Assembly (NCBI GenBank): GCA_024195265.1
Contig: JAJLRJ010000014.1
Span: forward strand, 14,137,459 to 14,201,458
From: Dendrophyllia cribrosa
Lineage: Eukaryota; Cnidaria; Anthozoa; Scleractinia; Dendrophylliidae
Reading direction: 5' to 3'
DNA: 64,000 nucleotides
Each line of letters starts with the position of its first letter. Within the stretch, counting starts at the first letter, position 1. Shown piece after piece: positions 13,301 to 22,952 of the stretch. The notes under the pieces are model-generated. The model was not told where the DNA came from, did no database searches, and saw nothing but the letters and a program-made list of their open reading frames with translations. A program made the translations under genes and the position numbers.

Positions 13301-16300
13301 TCAATACCTAAAAGGTACCGCGATAATTCTAACGGTGGTCATTTTAGAGTTTAGTACCCTAAGCGGTACCAATCTCCAAATTTTGACCCCTAAAAGGTAC
13401 GACGAGCACCCCCGTCATTTTTATATGGGAGTCCCCCCCCCCCCCCCCCCCCCCCCGGGAATAGACGTTGGTGGACAAGGCGAGCCGGCGGAAAAGTCAG
13501 GAATCACTTCGGATCAGAAAAGGGGCAGCGTTGTGAGTTGTGGGCCATTTTCCATCCCGTGCCGTAGTCGAAATGCCCGATATCCGAAGTGCTTCGATAC
13601 TTATAATATTTTCCGTATTTCGTTTGGCGGACATTCCGTTTTCGTTTTCGCCATTGATATCCCGACATGCTTTGCGACAGTGGCAGATAGGTCGGCTTTG
13701 CGTGGTCGCGCGGGAGATTGAAATACAGCGTTGGGCAGCTCAAAGTGAGTTCTTGCGGCCGGGTGAAATTCAGCAAGGCGGGCAAAGACTATGAGCCGGC
13801 AGCGGAGGACCGGGAGTGCTTCCTAAAGGAGGTCCGTAACGATAAGGGAGATGGCGCGAATCTAAGTGGCTGACTATCGGTGATAAAAATGAAGCGATTT
13901 TGAGGGAATGAACTTCGGGATTTATTTTTCTTGAGCGGGATTCAGCGGTACGGGCCCAAACTTGGCCATCTGAAGTGAAAAATCAGCGTAAAATCGAGAA
14001 ATTCGGGTAAACCTTGGGATTCATTTTTTCGAGCGGGATTCAGCGGGAGACATGCAGATTTTTTTTTTGCATACGTTAATTCTCGAAAACGACGAAAAAA
14101 AAACAACAGAAAAAAATCTGAACAATGTTTTGCAACTAATTTGTAGTTCACATGCCAAAAATGGACAAATCTGAGCGAGAAAAATAAAAAACGACCTCAA
14201 AAGCAACATAGGCTGGATATGCCCCGAGCCCTTCATTTGTTTCTTTTTAACTTTCAGAATTAAACTATAGCATTGTGGAAGGGTAGCCTTTAAAGCTTGG
14301 TGAATCTTTATATGTCAACATGTTTCCATTAATAATAATATGCACACAGCAGCTGAAATTATCCATTCATTTACCTGTCAGCTATATAAAGACATGACCC
14401 GGAGGCACTTGGGGCAGCAGACCATTTGCGCTGATTTGAAATTTCCTGTCAGTGTCAAAAAAATAGCCAACCTAAATTTCACAATTGTTCTCCACTGTGT
14501 TAGTTAAATGTAATTTACATGCACATGTTGCAAGAAACAGTACATTTAATTCTGCAACTTTCCTTCATAGAGAAACAGTTACACTAAGTAATGACCACTC
14601 AATCTTAATAATTGATTGAAGTTTTGAATTTCATATAAAATCAAACTTGAGGTGCAGTACGCAACAAAAATATCCAGACAACAAAATTAACCTTAAAAGA
14701 CACAGTTGGTTACCATGCAGACCCCAGAGGGTCCAGGATTGCAAGAACGAAGCCTTCATTCAAACAAGCTGTTCTACATGTAGATCGAAATATAATGGAA
14801 ATTATTTTGCTAACTGCATAGAGCTTCTGAAGACAGTGGAATTGTATACAATGCATGCTAAGCAATTCATGCAAACAAAAATTTAAATGTTTCCAGCTCT
14901 ATAACTTCATGGCCTGCCATGAGGAGTCTTTACCATTATAAGGTTATAAGGTGTTGAGTGACTTTGATAATATACATGTAGCATACATTTTGTGAATTTT
15001 TTTATTGGCTTTTATAAGCTTACCTTTTCACCTGGAGAACGAAGAGTTCCATTTGGTAAGACTATCGTATTCTCCTTCTGTTACAGCAATAAAATTACAC
15101 GTACATGTAAAAGCCATTTAACTTCAGTAAAAAGATTATATAACTGTACCTAATTGAGAATGTTCTAAATTTCAGATATTACATAATTGAAAGTCCTTTA
15201 ATAAATTCTGTACAATATTATACATTTGGATGGTGATTGTTCTTAATATATTTTATGTATACAACAGTCAATTTATTGTATAGCTACATATTTGTAAAAC
15301 ATGAACATTTCATGGCCCATGTATCAGGTACTTTTGCTGTTTACTTTTGAAAGTGTTTTTAGAGTATCACTCTTGGATTGTTAACATGTGCATTGACATT
15401 TTCATGACTCATCTTTGTCCATGTTACATTCCACGTCCTCCCCTCCCCCATCTAACTCCTTCTCTTTGAGTTTGTTCGGTTTAATTCGCTGTCATATGCA
15501 TGTAGACATGCAAAATTTTATCAGTCGCTGACTCAGTGAAAAGTCAGCTGTGCATGGCCCACTAAACTGCAATCGTGGCCTAAGTATTAATAGCATTGTA
15601 TGTACAGATTATATGTTTTTTTAATGGTTTCTATGATCTTTATTATTATACTGAGTCAACCCTCTCTTAAGCGACCACCCCTGGTGCAGCAAAAAGTGAT
15701 TGTTTAAGGGAGGTGGGGTATACATGTAATAAGCTATAAGGAGGGGGGACATTGGGGGTCTCTGAACACCGCAACAGCACAAAAAATATTACCGAACACC
15801 GCATCACCGCAAGAAAAGTCGACGAAACACCGTCACCGCAATATATATTTTTAGTTTGACGATTTTGGCATCCGCACATTATAATGTTTTAAGATATTAC
15901 TTTTTTACCTCAAGAAAATCCCCGAAACAAACACATCACAAGGCCAAAACCGTGGTTTTGGATCTTTGTTGTTGCTTACACTTTTTCGCTTGAAGATCTA
16001 TGAACGTGACTGTGAAGTTGAGCCGAAAAGTTACCGCTGCCTCATAAATAAGTACGGATTTATATAACATATAGAGTCTGAGGCTAAATTTAGATCTGAC
16101 AAGGGTCAAACAGGAAACTGCAACACCGCAGATAATTACCTTCCACCGAACACCGCAGACTTTTAAGCGCAAACATCGCACACCGTAGGGTTTGAGATCA
16201 CCACAACACCGCACAAAAAATGAGCAACACCGCAACGCCGCAAAAATTGTCCCCCAGTCCTTAATAGAAAAATCAATTTGAAACAGTATTTGACTGAGAA

Positions 16301-19300
16301 ACAAAATGGTTATTAATTACAAAGTGGTAGCTTAAAGTGCCTATGAAATGAAATTTATTTTTTGATGTATCGAAAGTTTCACCTTTTTAGACCTTGGAAT
16401 AAAAGGTTTAAAGTGTTAGGGACGATGCGAAATGCTTTTTATATGGTCTCAAAGTTAGGTTGTTGGCGCTAAAAAGTGGCTCCAATTTGTGCGCGGCCAA
16501 AACTAGTGTCATATTACACTGTGACGTAAATAGTTGTACAAACTGCTGCGGGAATATAGAGAACAAGAGAGCTGACAAGAGACGTCGCTAGAGGTGGACC
16601 AATATTATGTGGCGAGCGGCCTCAAACATACGAGATATTAGAATTCCTCGATAACAGAGGGTGTAACAAAGCTTTATTTTGCTCCAGAGGAAAATAGGCC
16701 GGCGAAATACACGAAATTTGTTCGTCGACATCGGAAAGGGTACGTCAAGCGATGTTGTTTTCAATGAAAGCGCTTATTGTTAAGATTAATATTATTTTGC
16801 AAAAGAAAATAACATTCCAGCCGGTGAGGCCGTTTAATCAAGCATAATTTTTCCAATCCATATCCTGTTTGGAAGTTCCTTCAAGCCTCGGCTCGACTGG
16901 AGAGCCGTCGAAGTCAGTGAGGCCTTCAAAAATATACTGACTCGATCGGCACTGACTGGCGAGTAATATAAATGTTTATACGGTATTCCGAATTATAAAA
17001 TTCAAAGTGCAGCGACGCAAGTGTTCACTGGAAGGCGTCTATTCGCCCCCAGGCTCTCCAAAAATTGGAGCCACTTTTCAACCGAAGTGACGCATCTTCG
17101 AGGGGCTAAAAAACCAATTTTCTTTCTTTTCCTCGGGAAATGATTATTGTTTTCGTTCTTTGGACATAATAAACTAATGAAAAACGAAGAAAAAAAATTC
17201 ATTTCATAGGCACTTTAAGAGGGTGGTTGTTAAGAGAGAGTTGACTGCATGTATTAAACTTGTACATTTTATGTACATTTTGTGGGGTAGTGTTGGTCGA
17301 CTCAGCAATATTGACTATTTATAAAATTATGACTTGATTTTAATATCCACCCCCCCCCCCAAAAAAAAAAGAAAAGAAAGAAAGAAAAGAAAGAAAAAGA
17401 AAAAAAAACACTCAAACGGTGCCACATCTCTCTAAGCTATTACTACCATTTGCATCCATCCTTGAAGTGTGACAAATTTAGCGCAAAGTTTTACTTTTCA
17501 AACAAATACTTTTGACCAATGAAAGGTTGATGGTTAGGTCATGAAATTTACAACGTTTGTGGTGCCATACCAACATGTTTTGTTCACATGATAAGCTATA
17601 ATTACTGCTTAAGTTTTCAGCTTTTGCCCGACCGCCCCAACAAAGGTCTCTGCTTCTTTGGTTTGTTTGTTGTTGTTTTTTTTTTTTGCATGGAGACGAG
17701 AAAATGTAACAAGTTTGGAAGGAGTTATCATCCGGGAGTTTTGCACTTAAAATTCGTCACACTTCAAGGATGGACGCAAAATAACGGTAGTAAGCAAATT
17801 TCTTTATCATAATTCCCCACTCCAGAAACTATGAAAAATACCATAATACTCTTTAATGTGCAGGTTTGGGTGGTGCTTGATGTAAGCCTGATTTTTTAAA
17901 TTTCTTTTGTTTTCAGCACGAACTGCACGTGCTATGCTTCAACTTCCTGGCAATTTGCATACGGTGCACATTTGTATAGAGTGTGTGCGCTCACGTGACC
18001 CTTGAATTACCGTCCGCCATGTTGGAGGACCACTTTGATGGGCTTTCCCTGTGTTTACCTTCTGGAGAGGGGGCAGTGCGAGCGCTTTTGAAATCATAAC
18101 TCGCGTTTCCTTTAACGTTGTGAATTAAAGTCGAAAAGGTACCTAATGTACAGTGCTTTTTTGTCATTTGTGTAAATTAAAATCCCAAAAACCCTTTTTG
18201 TTTCGATCAATTCGAATTGCCGATTTGCCTTCGCGATTTTTTTTAAACCTTGAAAACATTATCACAGAGTAGAAAATCAGCCACACTTATAAAATCGGTT
18301 TTACGTCAACAATATTTCTTATAAAATGGAATCATTTTCATGGTCGCGACAAATTGTAGAATCAGTCTTGTAGCTAGCGCATCTCTTTTATTATAGCTAG
18401 TTTTGTCTGCACGAAATTTTGTTTCGAAGTGGTTTCTGTGGGGAACTTGTTACCCGGGTGCTTACTATTTAGCCAAGAAAACCGGTATTTTCGGTTGGAA
18501 AGCAAAAGGTACGGTTGATTTTCAGGTAATTTGGGTTGAAACTAGTGGAAAACCTTCAGCGATTAGTAGCGTGAGCCCGGAAGCCGGGCACGGTCTTCAA
18601 AGGGTCTTATGAAAATGCCTCAGAAATTCTCACAGAATTTTCACGAAAAGCTCCATTTAAACCTCCTAAGAGTATTCTATCTTTGTTTAGAAATGCCAAG
18701 CGCTTCGAAAAATTATTTTGGTTTTGTAGTTGACGAATTCTCCGAGCTTCTGCATACTATAAAATCGCTAAAATTGTTCTCGACACTTAGAAAATCTGAG
18801 TGTCGAGAACATAGCGATTTTATAGTATGCACAAGCTCGGAGAATTCGTCAACTACAAAACCAAAATAATTTTTCGAAGCGCTTGGCATTTCCAAACAAA
18901 GATAGAATACTCACAGGAGGTTCCTGAATGAAGCCTTCGAGATTTTAGCATATTTGACAGCATCGGAGGCTCAAGTTCAGTCTCCATTTTGATTACGTCA
19001 GTCCTCCAACATGGCCGCCGATAAGTTTGTGACGTCATCCACACACACACTATTCGAACACACAATGCTACTTCCTAGCGTTGCTACATGTACTCTGAAT
19101 TCCATTGTGCCATTTCTAACAAAGGAGACTTGAATAATCACATCCCGGTGAGGCTGAGCCTGCACGTAAAAGATTATTATGGTATTTTTCATTGTTTCTG
19201 GAGTGGGCAATTAAAGCACTTGTAATACCTCGGTGGATATTGGTATAGGTAAACTGACAGTGTAGTTAAACTGCTGAGCCATTTGAATCTGCCACGCCTC

Positions 19301-22300
19301 TGGTACAGAGAATGCACTGTCCACATGGACACTTAATAGTTTGCTGTTAATAATACAAAGCATAAATAAGTTTAATTCTGAATCAATGTCCAAATGGACA
19401 CTTAATAATAGATTGCTGTAAATAATTAACACACAGTATAAACAAGTTTAATTCAATGTACAAATAGACACTTAATGGATTGCTGTGTGCACACAGAATA
19501 AACAAGTTTAATTCAATTATGTCCAAATGAACACTTAAAAATGGATTGCTATAAGCAAGGTTTAATCCAATGTCCAAACGCATGCCTTTTTGGACACTTA
19601 GATTGCTGTCAAATTAACACACAGTATAAACAAGTTTAATCCAAATTATGTCCAAATAAACACTTATTAAGCTTACATGTAAAAAAAGATTGCTGTCAAA
19701 TACACTGTACATGACTCACAGTATAAGCAGGATTAATCCAATGTCCACAATGCATGATCTGGCAGATCATGATCAATGGATATTTCAATGATTTTTAATG
19801 CAGTGCATATCCTGATTATAAAGTCATTTTAAAGGTTTATGAAGTTGCATGAGCCCTATTACTTATGGTTCCTAAGATATTGTATGGTCTAACCTGTTAT
19901 TCAACTGTGTTTCTGTAAGAAGAGGCTGTGATACAGAGACTTGGACCTCAATTTCAGGCTACAACAAGGAAACATTGTATCATTTAATTCAAGTTGAAGA
20001 TATGACAACTCCGACTATTCAGACTCTAATTCTTCAGGCCTACAATGCAGCTCAGAAATAAATGACCAATGCACATGAAAAACACACATGTTTTTCGCAT
20101 TACAAAAGAATGTTTGAAACTTGCATACTTTTTATCTTAACCTTTTTCCCCACAAATTGTCTTTGTCGTTACCTCCCCCTCCCACCCCCAATACAATGTT
20201 GAGTTTTATGCTTATAACCAAGCCACAATGTCTCAACTTTGTATTGGGGGGGGGGGGGGCTATTTTTAGTAACAAAAATGGCGGGAAGTTCAAATTCAAC
20301 GCCCCATAACTTCTAACTGGATCAACATATTTTAGATTTTTTTTTCAGATTTGAAATCCTTGTTGCACACTCTTTCAGAAATCGCCATTGTATATCCCAT
20401 AATACAAAATAAAAAGTTTGCCGCCAAACTTGTGATGTCATTTTCCCGCCAAAAATACTAAAATTTGAAAATTGAAAACGGTAACTTTTTAGAAAATGGC
20501 GAGAGTTATATTGTGGCAAAGTTCCATGGTCATAGCATCAAAACGTAAAAAGTAGTTTAACCGTGGCCGGAAATCGCCCTGCCCATAAAAAAACCAGCGT
20601 GATGAGTGTTGAACATCACATCAAATTTTTAGTATCAAGCAGACATCAATGAAAAAAGAACATTTAACTTTAAAAAGAAGACAAAATTGATACATGTACC
20701 AGAATGTGTTCTGTGGTGGTTGTTTCAGCTGGCAGAGTAACAGGATGAACAAACTGCAGAACACTGAACTTTGCTTCTCCTTCAAATAAATTGAAGACCT
20801 TTAGTTAGTCTCTATCACTTTTTGTAATCATTATACATGAAAACAATGATCAACTGTTAATTTAGAGCAGAAAAAATAATTACAGTACTACCATTACTAC
20901 GTCGTACATTCAGGACTTTTTTGCCATTATCTGAGTTATCATTATTGACATTATCAATTATTATTATTATTTCTACGTCCGTGAGTTAACAATGTTCAGT
21001 TTACAGCTTAAGGATAATCAATTTGACAAAAAAATAACAGTAGTCCCGCATCCATATTTACCAGTAATATATGCTGTGCAAAAGAACTGGTATGGGATAC
21101 GAAATATCCCTGGTGAATTACATGTAGAAAAATATGCATTGAATGTTTTTAAGAAATACAAAATTAAGAAAACTTTGAGCACATCATACCGTGAAGCAAA
21201 GGAAGTAAATCAACACAGGACTGGCCCAGTACATTGGTTTTTTCTTCCTTTCCTTTCTTGTCTTTGGGCAGGACCTCTATGACGGTGACTGAAATAACAA
21301 TGCAAAATTTAATAGTTAGCATACTGTTGTTAAGGATTTTAAGCAAGCTATGAGAATCGCATAGCGCAATTCGTGACATAACACGATTTGCACAGCAAAC
21401 AACATTTGTTGTATACCTCTATCCTGGGGGGGGGGGGGGGGGAGGGTACTCTGTACTCTGTACTAGACATTGAAAAGTGACCGTCCTGGAAGCTTGTTCC
21501 CCTACACAATTTTACATGAATTTCTACAAAATCTGGCATCCTGCTGGCTAAAAGTGTGTGTATTTTTCCTCCATGCAGATTCAAGGACCAGTGGCAAACA
21601 CAAATCGGTTTTAGCACATTTTTTAACGTTGTGATAAGAGTTTCAAATTATATTAATTATAAAACGATTGATATTGGGCTGTGTTATTGATTGGCACCAG
21701 AAGAGACACCACAGGCCTGAATTGTACGTTTTAATAGCATCATGATTTTCCCCCGCTGATAATGTTATAATTGATATCTTGGTATTTTAGATCTTTTGAA
21801 CTTAACCTTCACAGTAATTTATACAACTGTAAGAAAACTCTGGTGATCTATTGACAAGAGTGCTTGTGTTAGTTTATAGAATTTTGTCAATTTTATTCGC
21901 TGTCTGGAATACTCCCACTGTTAGATGTTTGTCTGGCTTTCAATGCAATTGTGCAAATACATGTAGGTTGATTAAAATTACTACAAATTAATGTCATGGC
22001 AAGCCACAATTTTCCTCCTTCAACAACATAGGCATTTCAAACAATGACTGTCTTGGTGATGCTAATATTAATTTCATAAAGACGGCAGCAATGAAATAGA
22101 AAGCTTGAAACTAAAAAGTAAAGAAATCAAAAGCAGCCATTTTAAATACAGTAGTTTTAGTGCAAACTATGTGTCCCTGGGGATAAAGCGTGGTATGTGA
22201 TCACATGAATTATAATTATAAGAGGGAGTGTTTACTGATTTCACAGGCCTTGTGGGCAGGCATTTTTTCTTTCTCTTTCCCGCCCCTCCCTACAGCTGGA

Positions 22301-22889
22301 AATTACTCCTCCCCTCCTCTAAATTAAGCACTTGCCCACCAAAAAAAAAGAAAATGTCTGCAATACAGGCTAGCATGCACTATAAACAAGGTGGAAGCTG
22401 TAGCCACATGTCCCAACCAATGCATACAATTATTATACTAGTCGTATTGATAAGTACGTAGTTGTCATCTGAGTCTTTAATATTATTATTATTAATAAAA
22501 AAACAGATTACGCTTTCATTTACTGGAGATAGTAATTCCACTGTACACCCTAAAGAACACCTTGTGGTTATTGGGGGATTTCAGAAAGATTTCCGTATAA
22601 ACCCCATATTGTGTCAGTTATAATGCATACCGTTCTTAAAACTGAAACAAAAGCCGACACAATAGAACCCTAAAGAAAAACAATAACATCTACATACATG
22701 CATAATTAATATACATGTATGGGGTTACAGTCAACTCTCTCTTAATGGACACCTCTATAAGACAGACACCTGGTGTTGGTCCCTACTGTTTTTCAGTCAT
22801 TTTACTGTAACAAAACTCTCTATATAATTCAAATGGACAGACTGCAAATCACAATAGTTGCTAAAAATATATATATATATCTCTGTGTC

Positions 22890-22952
<63 letters not shown>

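Larger units (their letters stand above)
15651..17248. mobile_element. TCAACTCTCTCTTAAG-type element carrying nested insertions
   Basis: The outer ends, GAGTCAACCCTCTCTTAAGC and the inverse of CAGTCAACTCTCTCTTAAC, are inverted repeats. Two further inverted-repeat elements sit inside. It lies in CFAP70 intron 6. Confidence 0.65.

Noticed and set aside
13275..13794. Overlapping open frames of 148 and 93 residues
   Set aside because: They lie across MITE ends and a C homopolymer and show no domain or splice support.
16336..17214. Exons of CFAP70 inside the large intron between exons 7 and 6
   Set aside because: Phase and conserved family order are satisfied without any extra exon; the open frames here belong to transposons.
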